Source: Acidobacteriaceae bacterium UBA1307
GTDB taxonomy: Bacteria > Acidobacteriota > Terriglobia > Terriglobales > Acidobacteriaceae
DNA: 19,492 nt
Assembly: GCA_002307235.1 (NCBI GenBank)
Contig: DBTV01000022.1
Location: forward strand, 54,664 to 74,155
Direction of reading: 5' to 3'
The first letter of the stretch is position 1, and each line of letters begins with the position of its first letter. This document shows positions 1-7,392 of the stretch, in pieces. A program made the translations under genes and the position numbers. The notes below the pieces were generated by a model. That model was not told the DNA's origin and made no database searches. It saw only the letters and a list, made by a program, of their open reading frames with translations.

Positions 1-1181
1 CCCGATTCGCGAAGATCGCTCAGCAGCGGGCGCTTGTCGTCGCCACGGCGTTCGCTTGAACGCGAAAGCTGCGAGAGCGCGATCACCGGCACGTCGAGTT
101 CCTTGGCCAGCGCCTTGAGCCCGCGCGAGATGGCCGAAACCTCCTGCGTGCGGTTTTCGTAGCCCTTGCGGCTCGACCCGGCCTGCGTCGCGGTCATCAA
201 CTGCAGATAATCGACGACGATCAGATCGAGCTTGCCCGAGGTCTGCTTGAGGCGGCGGGCCTTGGCGCGCATCTCCGTCAGTGAGATGCCGGCCGTGTCG
301 TCGATGAACAGCTTTGAGTCGACCAGTTGGCCGAGCGCGCCCTGCAACTTGTCATGATCCTCGCGGCCCAGAAAGCCGGTCTGCAACTTGCGCTGATCGA
401 CCCAGGCCTGGCTGGCGAGCATACGGCGCAGCAGCGATTCCTTGCTCATTTCGAGGCTGAAGACGGCGACGGTGGACTCGTGGTTGATGGCCGCATTCTG
501 CGCAATGTTGATGGCGAAGGCGGTTTTACCCATCGAGGGCCGGGCGGCAAGAATAATCAGCTCGCCCTTCTGAAAGCCGCTCGTCATGCGGTCCAGATCG
601 GTGAAGTCGGTGGCCAGACCGGTGACCTCGCGGCTCTGCTCATACAACTTGTCAATGGAGCCGAAGGAGTTGGCGACGATCAGATCGAGCGATTGCAGGC
701 CGCCCGAAATCGAGCTCTGCGTGGCCTCGAGCAGTTGGCGCTCGGCCTCGCCGACAACGTCGAGCGCGGCATCGCTCTGGTCCGAAGCGCGCGCGATGGC
801 CATTGAGCAGATCGCCATCAGCCGCCGCAGCAGGCTCTTTTCCTTGACGATCTTGATGTACTCGTCGATGACCGGACGGCGCGGCAAACCCTCGGTGAGC
901 GAGGCCAGATAGGCGACACCACCCACGGCCTCAATCTCCTTGGTGCGCGCCAGCTCGTTCGAGAGCGTGACGATGTCGACGGCGCGCTGGCTGTCCATCA
1001 GCTCGCTCATCCGCTGGTAGATGCGGCGATGCGAGTCGAGCGAGAAGTCCTCGGCGGTGAGCTTTTCCGCGGCCTCGGCATGCGAGGCGTTGTCGAGCAG
1101 AATCGCGCCGAGAATGGTTTTTTCGGCGTCGATATTGGCCGGTAGTCCGGCGTCGAGAGAGAGACTGGGCAGAGATGCCAT
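1..1181 (-). CDS. dnaB: Replicative DNA helicase DnaB (3'-truncated by window edge)
   Basis: This is the hexameric helicase that unwinds DNA ahead of the replisome and recruits primase. I translated it by hand; 393 codons lie in the window and the frame runs open off the left edge. The N-terminal domain starts MASLPSLSLDAGLPANIDAE and contains the usual EKTILGAILLD and HRRIYQRM segments. The RecA-like domain has Walker A ARPSMGKTAFAINIA (MGKT at residues 217-220), then FSLEMSKESLLRRMLA, the Walker B segment IVVDYLQLM, and the start of the ALSQLSRSSERR motif. The C-terminal end, about 60 residues, is outside the window. The ATG at 1181 has no Shine-Dalgarno sequence, but TACACT stands 8 nt before it, so the mRNA may be leaderless. 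No intein is seen in the visible part. Family assignment is secure. Confidence 0.96.
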   Translation of the reverse strand, partial: MASLPSLSLDAGLPANIDAEKTILGAILLDNASHAEAAEKLTAEDFSLDSHRRIYQRMSELMDSQRAVDIVTLSNELARTKEIEAVGGVAYLASLTEGLPRRPVIDEYIKIVKEKSLLRRLMAICSMAIARASDQSDAALDVVGEAERQLLEATQSSISGGLQSLDLIVANSFGSIDKLYEQSREVTGLATDFTDLDRMTSGFQKGELIILAARPSMGKTAFAINIAQNAAINHESTVAVFSLEMSKESLLRRMLASQAWVDQRKLQTGFLGREDHDKLQGALGQLVDSKLFIDDTAGISLTEMRAKARRLKQTSGKLDLIVVDYLQLMTATQAGSSRKGYENRTQEVSAISRGLKALAKELDVPVIALSQLSRSSERRGDDKRPLLSDLRES

Positions 1182-1189
1182 ACGAGAAA

Positions 1190-1195
1190 AGTGTA
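1190..1195 (-). promoter_or_regulatory. Putative -10 element of a leaderless dnaB transcript
   Basis: TACACT on the minus strand ends 8 nt before the dnaB ATG, so transcription would begin at or next to the start codon. No purine-rich ribosome binding site precedes the ATG. No good -35 box is found at the usual distance, which keeps confidence moderate. Confidence 0.4.
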
Positions 1196-1375
1196 GGCCA
1201 GCGGGGCCGGTTCGCAGCCTGTGCATCCGTGTGCAGAAACAGGATCTTTTTGCGGTTTTGGGGGTGTCGGGGCCAGAGCGACAAAAATCGGTTGATTGCA
1301 GAAGGGTTAGCCGCGGCCTCCGCGCAGGCTGCCGCGCGAGCCTCCGCGCCTGTTTTTGGGACGATGGGCGCGGCT

Positions 1376-2854
1376 TTAGCGGACTTCTGCGGCGAGCGCA
1401 GCGGCAACGCGGGCGATGGGCGGCTGCCAGTCGCCGAGCTGGCTCTGGCGGTAGAGCCGCAGGCTCGGGTACCAGGGCGAGCGCTCGCCCGCCGCCAGCC
1501 AGCGCCAGTCGGCATTGGCCGGCAGCAGCAGCCAGACCGGCTTGCCGAGCGCGGCGGCCAGGTGCGCCACGGCGGTATCGACGGCAATCACCAGATCGAG
1601 CTGCTCAATGAGCGCGGCCGTGTCGGCCATGTCGATAATCTGCGGCGCAAGGTCGCGGAGCGCGGGTTGCTGGTGCGCGCTGCCGTCCACCTGCAGCGAA
1701 TAAAAGTGAACGCCCTCGACGGCAAGAAGCGGCGCCAGAGCCTCGGCAGCGATGGAGCGGAAGCGGTTGTTGCAGTGCGTGGCGCTGCCGTTCCACGCCA
1801 GTCCCACGCGCAGGCCCGCAGGCGGCCAGTCGAGCGCGGCGGCCTTTTGCCGGGCCTTGTCTGGAACGCAGAGGTAGCGCTCGGGGGCGGGAATGGTCGC
1901 CAGCGTGGTGCCGAAGACCAGCGGCAGGCTCATCAGCGGGCAGTGGCAGTCGAACTCAGACAGTGGCTGGCCGCGAGGAACCAGCGTTTCAATGCCGTCG
2001 AGTTCGGCGGCAAGGCGCAGCAGCGTGGGCGGCAGCTCCAGCACGATGCGGCCCCCGGCGGCGCGCACCTGCGGCAGATAGCGCAAAAACTGCAGGCAGT
2101 CGCCCAGTCCCTGTTCGCCGTAGAGCAGAATGCGACGGCCGGCGAGCGGCTCGCCCTGCCAGCGTGGCGCGGTAAAGTTGCGACGGCACTCCGACGGAAG
2201 ATGGCAGCGCCAGCGCCACTCATATTCGCGCAGACCAGCTTCGAGGTCGCCCAGCTTGAGCAGCGCCAGCGCCATGTCCAGATGGGTCTTGTCGAAGTTG
2301 GGCTCCAGCGCCAGTGCCTGCCGGTAGCAGGCCACGGCCTCGTCGAGCCGGTTGGCCTGATAGAGCGCCGTGCCCAGGTTATGCAGCGCTCCGGCATGTT
2401 GCGGCGCAAGGCGCAGCACCTCGCCAAAGCAGGCGATGGCCGCCTCGGTTTGCCCACGGGCCAGCAGGGCTCCGCCCAGATTGTTCCGGGCCTGCGTATG
2501 CACCGGGTCAAGGGCGAGCGCCTTGTTATAGCAGAGCTCGGCCTCGTCAAAGCGGTTCTGCATCTGCAGCACATTGCCCAGATTGCTGAACGAGTCGGCC
2601 GAGCCGCCACTGAGCGCGATGGAGCGGCGGATCAACGCCTCGGCCTCGCGCGCGTGCCCGGTCTGCCGCGCAATGACGCCGAGAAGATGCAGGCTGTCGG
2701 CGTGGTCGGGCGCGATCGACAAAATCTTGCGGTAGCCCTGCTCGGCCTCGCGCAGCTCACCCGCGCCATGATGGCGCAGCGCCTCGTCATACAGCATTGG
2801 CAGGGGAAGAATGCGTTGCGGCGCGGTGCGCGGAAGGCGATGTTTGCGGCTCAT
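1376..2854 (-). CDS. TPR protein with C-terminal GT9-like glycosyltransferase domain
   Basis: The protein has 492 residues. Residues ~20-215 form about six tetratricopeptide repeats, for example ADSFSNLGNVLQMQNRFDEA and AGALHNLGTALYQANRLDEA, each ending in an ALxLxP-type turn. Residues ~235-490 resemble ADP-heptose:LPS heptosyltransferases (family GT9): GEQGLGDCLQFLRYLP near the domain start, VGLAWNGSATHCNNRFRS in the middle, and DLVIAVDTAVAHLAAALGKP, the usual donor-site region, near the end. No signal peptide or membrane segment is seen. Such fusions are commonly annotated simply as TPR proteins, and their acceptors are unknown; protein or glycan glycosylation is an inference. I chose the ATG at 2854 because AGGAA lies about 7 nt upstream; the same frame is open further upstream to 3064 but overlaps the terminator of the next gene. 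It is transcribed in the same direction as dnaB, with 194 bp between them. Confidence 0.85.
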   Translation of the reverse strand: MSRKHRLPRTAPQRILPLPMLYDEALRHHGAGELREAEQGYRKILSIAPDHADSLHLLGVIARQTGHAREAEALIRRSIALSGGSADSFSNLGNVLQMQNRFDEAELCYNKALALDPVHTQARNNLGGALLARGQTEAAIACFGEVLRLAPQHAGALHNLGTALYQANRLDEAVACYRQALALEPNFDKTHLDMALALLKLGDLEAGLREYEWRWRCHLPSECRRNFTAPRWQGEPLAGRRILLYGEQGLGDCLQFLRYLPQVRAAGGRIVLELPPTLLRLAAELDGIETLVPRGQPLSEFDCHCPLMSLPLVFGTTLATIPAPERYLCVPDKARQKAAALDWPPAGLRVGLAWNGSATHCNNRFRSIAAEALAPLLAVEGVHFYSLQVDGSAHQQPALRDLAPQIIDMADTAALIEQLDLVIAVDTAVAHLAAALGKPVWLLLPANADWRWLAAGERSPWYPSLRLYRQSQLGDWQPPIARVAAALAAEVR

Positions 2855-2953
2855 GGGGCGTTCCTGACGCGGGCCCCCGGAATCAAGAGCGCCGACAGGG
2901 TGGCTGCTGCACCTGGCAGTCCAAGGCGCCTGTCGAAAGATTAGAGAACGCAC

Positions 2954-2985
2954 AAAAAAGGCGGAGGCTCGTTCAGGCCTCCGCC
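2954..2985 (-). terminator. Rho-independent terminator of the S10 peptidase gene
   Basis: A perfect 9-bp stem (GGCGGAGGC / GCCTCCGCC) is followed on the minus strand by six T. It starts 11 nt after the peptidase stop codon. Confidence 0.9.
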
Positions 2986-2996
2986 CTTCGCGCCGC

Positions 2997-4538
2997 TTAC
3001 TTGGCGATGGCCGTCGGGTACCAGGCCTCCAGGTCCGCGTGGAACTGCTTGAGCGCGGCCACATTCAGGTAGACCATGTGACCGGCCGGGTAATAGGTGA
3101 ACTTGACGTTGGCCGTGGATGCGGCGGGAACCTGCAACTGCGCCAGATCATGCTCGGTGCCGAAGAAGGGCGTGGCCAGATCGAACCAGCCATTGGCCGA
3201 GAAGATCTTCAGTGCAGGATTCTTGCGCAGCGTGTCGGCAAGATCAAGCACGGTGTTCGGCTCGCGCTGCGAGCGGCCACCGGCCGGATGATGCTCCCAG
3301 TTCCACTTTTCGGTGCCGGGGCCGTGCAGAAAATAGGTGTCGGCCGAGGTGTACTTGAGCTCGGTCTGCAGGTAGTTGTGGAAGGTGGCAACATAGGCGC
3401 CGGAGATGCCTGTGTCGGAGGGGTCATACGAGGGATACTCGCCGGCGGCGTCGGCATCGGGGCCTTCAAAGCGCGCATCGAAGCGGCCCAGAATCTGCTC
3501 CTGATCGCGCAGCAGTTCCTTGCGGAAGCGGCTGGGCGAGATGCGCAGCTTGGCCTCCTTCACAAACTGTTCGCTGAGGCCGGTGAAGGCCGCCACCTGC
3601 TTGGCGATGGCGTCGAACTTGGCGGGGGCAAGCGTGTTGCCCTCGTCGAGAGCCTCGGCATAGGGGCCGCGCGCAAACTCGCGCGCCTTCTCGACAAACT
3701 CCTCCATGGTGCCCGTGTGCGGAACCTTGTTGAAGTACCAGGCGATGGCTGCATAGCTCGGCAGATAGGTCTTCGGCTCAAGATCGTAGCCCGAGGCGCG
3801 CACGTAGTAGTTCAGAATCGACGAGAGCAGCACGACGCCGTTGCACTGAATGCCTTCGTCATAGAGCGAGGCGACCAGTGCTGCCGAGCGCGGCGTGCCG
3901 TAGCTTTCGCCGAAGAGGAACTTGGGCGAGTTCCAGCGCTGGTTGAGCGTGATGTAGCGGGTGACGAATTTGGTGAAGGCCTTCACGTCCTCATCGACGC
4001 CGACAAAATCCTTCGGCGTGCCTGCGCCGACAATGCGCGAAAAGCCGGTCAGCGGCGCGTCGACAAAGACCAGATCGGTCTTGTCGAGTAGGCTGTACTC
4101 GTTGGGCACCACCGCGTAGGGCGCGCCGGGCGTGGACTTGGGGCTGGCCGTTTCCACTCGCACCGGGCCTACCGAACCCATGTGCAGCCAGATGGAGGCC
4201 GAGCCGGGGCCGCCGTTATACAGAAACGTTACGGGGCGCGATTTGGCCGGTGCGCCGTCCTCGGTATAGGCCACGTAGAACATGGTGCCGATGGCCTTGT
4301 CGTGCTCGTCGTTCACATAGAGCGTGCCGGCCGTCGCCGTGTAGTGCACGGGCCGGGAGCCCGCCGTCCACTCGTGCTTGGTTTCGACCTTGGCCTCGGC
4401 CGGAATCGGCAGTTCCTTCTTCTTGTCCGCGGCCTCGGGCGCGTCGGGCTTGTGTTCCTGCGCGTGCAGCACGGGCGCAATGCCGGATGCGATGCCGAGG
4501 GCGAGCAGCGCAGAGAGTATGGTGCGGGATGTGTTCAT
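2997..4538 (-). CDS. Secreted S10-family serine carboxypeptidase
   Basis: This 513-residue protein removes C-terminal residues from peptides. The N-terminus (MNTSRTILSALLALGIASGIAPVLHAQE) is a clear signal peptide with likely cleavage after AQ or HA, so it acts in the periplasm or outside the cell. Peptidase family S10 hallmarks are in order: VTFLYNGGPGSAS (oxyanion/substrate region), FLFGESYG with nucleophile Ser212, GWFDLATPF with Asp453, and YYPAGHMVY with His487, a complete catalytic triad. Length fits the bacterial S10 branch. The ATG at 4538 is preceded by AAGGAG at 8 nt. It is probably monocistronic: a strong terminator follows, and a 500-bp gene-free stretch precedes it. Many Acidobacteriota carry several such genes, which fits scavenging of peptides. 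The substrate cannot be told from the sequence. Confidence 0.93.
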   Translation of the reverse strand: MNTSRTILSALLALGIASGIAPVLHAQEHKPDAPEAADKKKELPIPAEAKVETKHEWTAGSRPVHYTATAGTLYVNDEHDKAIGTMFYVAYTEDGAPAKSRPVTFLYNGGPGSASIWLHMGSVGPVRVETASPKSTPGAPYAVVPNEYSLLDKTDLVFVDAPLTGFSRIVGAGTPKDFVGVDEDVKAFTKFVTRYITLNQRWNSPKFLFGESYGTPRSAALVASLYDEGIQCNGVVLLSSILNYYVRASGYDLEPKTYLPSYAAIAWYFNKVPHTGTMEEFVEKAREFARGPYAEALDEGNTLAPAKFDAIAKQVAAFTGLSEQFVKEAKLRISPSRFRKELLRDQEQILGRFDARFEGPDADAAGEYPSYDPSDTGISGAYVATFHNYLQTELKYTSADTYFLHGPGTEKWNWEHHPAGGRSQREPNTVLDLADTLRKNPALKIFSANGWFDLATPFFGTEHDLAQLQVPAASTANVKFTYYPAGHMVYLNVAALKQFHADLEAWYPTAIAK

Positions 4539-4728
4539 CGAAAGTGCTCCTTGGTCAATATGAATATCGATAGGCGGCGGAGGTGCCTGCAGGGCAAGAC
4601 CTTCGTGCGGAATTTTTCTGGTGCGGGCCGTACGCCCTTTTGCAATCAGACTACAGATTGGAACCGACTCTAATATGTGCCGGGCGCTGCGTCAACCGTG
4701 GCGGGGAGGCGATGCAAGCGCATTCCGC

Positions 4729-4764
4729 AAAAAACGCCCGCAGCCGGAAGGGCCATGCGGGCGT
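4729..4764 (-). terminator. Rho-independent terminator downstream of the tRNA genes
   Basis: An 8-bp GC-rich stem (CGCCCGCA / TGCGGGCG), with further pairing possible inside the loop, is followed on the minus strand by six T. The nearest genes that could use it are tRNA-Cys and tRNA-Gly, about 300 nt upstream on the same strand. The intervening stretch is therefore probably transcribed. Confidence 0.8.
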
Positions 4765-4815
4765 GCAAATTTTAGCGAGCGTTAGAAGACCTCAGCATCC
4801 GTCGGGTCTTGAAAG

Positions 4816-4835
4816 GGCACGGCTTCAGCCGTGCC
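4816..4835. repeat. TTCA-loop hairpin repeat, copy a
   Basis: Perfect 8-bp stem GGCACGGC / GCCGTGCC around the loop TTCA (read TGAA on the minus strand). One of five intergenic hairpins with this same loop and orientation. Confidence 0.75.
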
Positions 4836-4856
4836 GCAATCAGGATAAAATCACGC

Positions 4857-4868
4857 GGGCTTCAGTCC
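4857..4868. repeat. TTCA-loop hairpin repeat, copy b (degenerate)
   Basis: GGGC-TTCA-GTCC, a 4-bp stem with one G-T pair, only 21 bp after copy a. It is followed by CCCTGAGGGAAG, a module that recurs on the opposite strand near 10362-10373. Confidence 0.55.
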
Positions 4869-5067
4869 CTGAGGGAAGTGCCTTGCGCGAAATTGGAGGG
4901 CGTCGTGGCTAGCTAAGAGACTCGCCCCATCCTCCGGCGCGCCGTGCTTTTTCCCCTTGATCGATTCAATCTCGATGCGAATCAAAAAGAGCGCCAAACG
5001 CAAAAAACTTGCGGCTGCGCAGAGGCAGAACACAAGCTGTATGAATCATGGATTTTTATAAAAGTCT

Positions 5068-5142
5068 TGGAGGCGCGGGCCGGGATCGAACCGGCGCATA
5101 AAGGTTTTGCAGACCTCTCCCTTACCACTTGGGTACCGCGCC
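5068..5142 (-). tRNA. tRNA-Cys(GCA)
   Basis: Full cloverleaf on the minus strand. The acceptor stem GGCGCGG / CCGCGCC is followed by discriminator T and an encoded CCA. The anticodon loop is CTGCAAA, giving anticodon GCA, and the T-loop is GGTTCGATCC. A U discriminator is the known identity element for cysteine tRNA, and it is present. Confidence 0.96.
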
Positions 5143-5216
5143 TAGGTAGGGATGCTCGTGTTCGTGCGGTCGCCTCAAACCCTAAAACACTGCCGAAACT
5201 TCCGGCCGAGAAGGTT

Positions 5217-5291
5217 TGGAGCGGGAGACGAGATTTGAACTCGCGACCCTCGCCTTGGCAAGGCGATGCTCTACCACTGAGCTACTCCCGC
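5217..5291 (-). tRNA. tRNA-Gly(GCC)
   Basis: Full cloverleaf on the minus strand. The acceptor stem GCGGGAG / CTCCCGC is followed by T and an encoded CCA; the D-arm is AGCTCAGTGGTAGAGC, the anticodon loop TTGCCAA (GCC) and the T-arm GAGTTCAAATCTC. It lies 74 bp upstream of tRNA-Cys on the same strand, so the two are probably co-transcribed. Confidence 0.96.
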
Positions 5292-5328
5292 TCGACATGT
5301 TTGATATTACAAGGCTGGTAGATACCTG

Positions 5329-6078
5329 TCAAATCGCTGCCGGACTCGGCAGTTCCATGTCCGCCCGCGAGCCGCGTTCCTCGCGTAAAATCTCGCCATC
5401 ACGCATGTAAACGATGCGGCTGGCAACCGAGGCGGCCTCCGGATTGTGGGTAATCATCAGCGTTGTCTGTCCCAGTTCGCGGTTCGAACGCAACAACATG
5501 TGCAAAACCGCGTCGGAATTTTTCGTGTCCAAGTTGCCGGTCGGCTCGTCGGCCAGCACAATCGCCGGACGCGTAATCAGCGAGCGCGCAATCGCCACGC
5601 GCTGCTGCTCGCCGCCGCTCAACTCGCTCGGGCGGTGCTTCAGCCGGCCCCGGATCGACAGCAGATCGCTCAGGTGGTCCAGATACGCGTGGTCGAGCGG
5701 CTCTTTGCGGCCGCTGATCTTGTACGCCACCTCGATGTTGCCCATCGCCGACAAGGTCGGCAGCAGGTTGAACTTCTGAAAGATGAAGCCGATGCGATGC
5801 TTCCGCAGCCGCGTCCGCTCCCCGTCGTTCAGCGTGGCAAAGTCCACGCCGTCGATCAGGATCCGGCCCGAGGTTGCCTGGGTCAGCCCACCCAGCAGGT
5901 AGAACAGCGTCGACTTGCCCGAGCCCGAAGGCCCGACAATCGCCACAAACTCGCCCGGCTGCACCGACAGCGAGATGCCGCGCACCGCGGCGACTTCAAT
6001 ATGGCCATTCGTGTAAACCTTCGTCAGGTTCTCGGCCAGAATAATGGGAGACGGCGTATCTGCTTGCACGTTTCTCAT
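5329..6078 (-). CDS. ABC transporter ATP-binding protein, LolD/MacB/FtsE type
   Basis: This 249-residue nucleotide-binding subunit has Walker A GPSGSGKST (~49-57), the Q-loop in FIFQKFNLLPTLSAMGNIE, the signature LSGGEQQRVAIARSL, Walker B IVLADEPTGNLD and the H-loop MITHNPEAA. The sequence FNLLPTLSAMGNIE and the short length place it with the MacB/LolD/FtsE ATPases, which act with FtsX-like permeases in mechanotransmission, lipoprotein release or efflux. No permease gene is adjacent, so its partner must be elsewhere. The 3' end lies 38 bp from the tRNA-Gly gene. Start choice is uncertain: the ATG at 6078 lies inside a near-consensus -10 box (TACAAT), while a GTG at 6069 sits 7 nt after that box and would be a leaderless start. 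Starting there removes only three residues. Confidence 0.9.
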   Translation of the reverse strand: MRNVQADTPSPIILAENLTKVYTNGHIEVAAVRGISLSVQPGEFVAIVGPSGSGKSTLFYLLGGLTQATSGRILIDGVDFATLNDGERTRLRKHRIGFIFQKFNLLPTLSAMGNIEVAYKISGRKEPLDHAYLDHLSDLLSIRGRLKHRPSELSGGEQQRVAIARSLITRPAIVLADEPTGNLDTKNSDAVLHMLLRSNRELGQTTLMITHNPEAASVASRIVYMRDGEILREERGSRADMELPSPAAI

Positions 6079-6082
6079 TGTA
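6077..6082 (-). promoter_or_regulatory. Putative -10 element of the ABC ATPase gene
   Basis: TACAAT, five of six matches to the consensus TATAAT, on the minus strand. It overlaps the upstream ATG and stands 7 nt before an in-frame GTG at 6069. No convincing -35 box is seen. Confidence 0.5.
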
Positions 6083-6171
6083 CCCGGATGGCCGCGCCCT
6101 CACCCCGCTTCCCGGCCCACTCTCGTAAAATTAAAGCGGTATTGATTTCGATCTACAGGATTCCCCACACC

Positions 6172-7089
6172 ATGACAGTTGACAGCAAAAATTCGCTTGC
6201 ACCATCGCTTGAAGCGGCCGCCGCCAAAGTCGGCCTGACCGTTGTTTCTGTCGAGCCCAGCCTGGATCTGGGCGGTAACCCCACCGCGGTCTTTTGCCTG
6301 GCGCTGCACGGTCAGGCCGAACACACCCTCAAGCTCACCCTCAGCAAGGGCTTTGATTTGAATGCAGGCCCGCTGGCCGACCAGATGGATGCCTATCTGG
6401 TCGCTGCCGCCAAGCGCCTGCGCAATCCTCGCCCCGACTGTGTTGTGACCCTCGGCGGCCTGCCCGTCGCTCTCGGCGGCTTCCAGTGGCCCCTGCACAG
6501 TGCCAACTCCGGCTCCGACGCCTACATCGTCCACGGAGAGGCCACGCTGGCCGACGGCATCCACGAACTGCGCGCCAAAATCGCCACCGCCGTCTCCCAG
6601 ACCTTTGCCGGCATCATCCCCGCCATGGAGCAGCCCTACGCCGAGAGCTTCGTCCTCAACGCTCTCCGCAAAGGCATCGACCTCGGCCAGATCGAGTTCA
6701 TCAAGTCCGGAACCCTGCAGCCGGTGCAGCTCACCACGCGCTATTACAGCCACTGGAAGAAGACCTTCGTCTTCACCGACTCCACCCCCGAGTCGCGTCT
6801 GAACTTCCTGCTCTCGAAGGTCTACTGGCTCTCGGGCGTGCTCGGCGCCAGCCAGCCCGTCTGGATCGCCGACCCTCGTGACGCGCAATATCTGAACGCC
6901 ACTCCGGCCGACCTGCTCTCGGCAGCCTCGGCAGCCGGCAGCCTGTTCAAGCTCGACGGCGACTTTGCCGCCGCCACCCCGGAGCTGCTCGCCCGCGCCC
7001 CCCAGTTCGAGGCCGCCCGCGACGCCGCTCTCAACTTCACCAAGCCGCAGTTCAGCGAATCCATGCGCTCCGGCCAGGCCAACATGTAA
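6172..7089 (+). CDS. Conserved-looking hypothetical protein, 305 residues
   Basis: I do not recognise the family. The protein starts MTVDSKNSLAPSLEAAAAKV and has no signal peptide or membrane segment, so it is probably cytoplasmic. Composition is mixed alpha/beta: strand-like stretches such as GLTVVSVEPSLD, TAVFCLALHG and DCVVTLGGLPVALGGF come first, then a segment rich in aromatic and charged residues (TRYYSHWKKTFVFTD) and an Ala-rich helical C-terminus. No metal-binding or catalytic signature stands out. Codon use strongly favours G/C at the third position, like its neighbours, which supports real coding. An ATG at 6172 fits best; AGGA is about 13 nt upstream, somewhat far, and TAAAAT at 6126-6131 is a possible -10 box. 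The open frame continues upstream antisense to the ABC gene, but that part is a shadow. It is divergent from the ABC ATPase, with 93 bp between. Confidence 0.75.
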   Translation: MTVDSKNSLAPSLEAAAAKVGLTVVSVEPSLDLGGNPTAVFCLALHGQAEHTLKLTLSKGFDLNAGPLADQMDAYLVAAAKRLRNPRPDCVVTLGGLPVALGGFQWPLHSANSGSDAYIVHGEATLADGIHELRAKIATAVSQTFAGIIPAMEQPYAESFVLNALRKGIDLGQIEFIKSGTLQPVQLTTRYYSHWKKTFVFTDSTPESRLNFLLSKVYWLSGVLGASQPVWIADPRDAQYLNATPADLLSAASAAGSLFKLDGDFAAATPELLARAPQFEAARDAALNFTKPQFSESMRSGQANM

Positions 7090-7392
7090 TGAAGGACGAG
7101 GGACCAAGGGACTGAGGACTAGGGACTGAGGTCTGAAGACTGAGAAAACAAGGGACTGAGGAAACTGTGGAGAGTGAGCCGTGAGCAGTAAACAAGCTGT
7201 TCACTCTCTCCCGTTCACTGCTCCCTGGCCCACTCGCCACACCTGTCATCCCGAGCGAACGGGGCCCTAGGCGTTTTCTTCAGCCTGGGGGTGGTGAGCC
7301 GAGGGATCTGCGGTTGCCCTGGAAAGCAAGAAAACGAATCCCTCAATCCCTCACAGTCCACCCCTAGCACCTAGCACCTAGCCCCTACGTCC
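7090..7392. repeat. Intergenic patchwork of short degenerate repeats
   Basis: This 303-bp stretch holds no gene. GGGACTGAGG occurs three times (7108-7117, 7122-7131, 7152-7161). An imperfect inverted repeat pairs about 7168-7192 (GAGTGAGCC, GAGCAGTAAAC) with about 7213-7238 (GTTCACTGCTC, GGCCCACTC). A segment with TGTCATCCCGAGCGAA (about 7243) and GAGGGATCTGC (about 7301) resembles a dispersed repeat I associate with Acidobacteriota, recalled rather than checked. A 7-mer CCTAGCM (M = A or C) occurs three times in tandem at 7363-7383. Confidence 0.6.

Larger units (their letters stand above)
4539..5067. other. Gene-free stretch between S10 peptidase and tRNA-Cys
   Basis: About 530 bp without a convincing coding region. 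It holds the upstream region of the S10 gene, a minus-strand terminator (4729-4764) and a repeat unit with two TTCA-loop hairpins (4816-4835 and 4857-4868). A 60-codon minus-strand frame (4851-5033) ends inside this repeat and has no ribosome binding site or recognisable content, so I do not call it a gene. No recognisable structured RNA (tmRNA, SRP RNA, RNase P, 6S) was identified by eye. Confidence 0.6.

Noticed and set aside
1175..2944. Open plus-strand frame of 589 codons
   Set aside because: It is antisense to the TPR-GT9 gene, whose protein has clear domains. Long antisense frames are expected in GC-rich DNA; its Arg/Gln/Ala-rich product has no domain.
3039..4091. Open plus-strand frame of 350 codons
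   Set aside because: Lies antisense to the S10 peptidase, which has a complete catalytic triad. The product is low-complexity Gly/Ala/Val/Arg-rich.
4851..5033. Minus-strand 60-codon frame in the gap beside tRNA-Cys
   Set aside because: No ribosome binding site, ends within a hairpin repeat, and no recognisable content.
6100..7107. Open minus-strand frame of 335 codons
   Set aside because: Antisense to the 305-residue plus-strand gene; the Gly/Val-rich product is typical of a shadow frame. Since neither product is recognised, I weighed both and preferred the plus strand for its start context and balanced composition.
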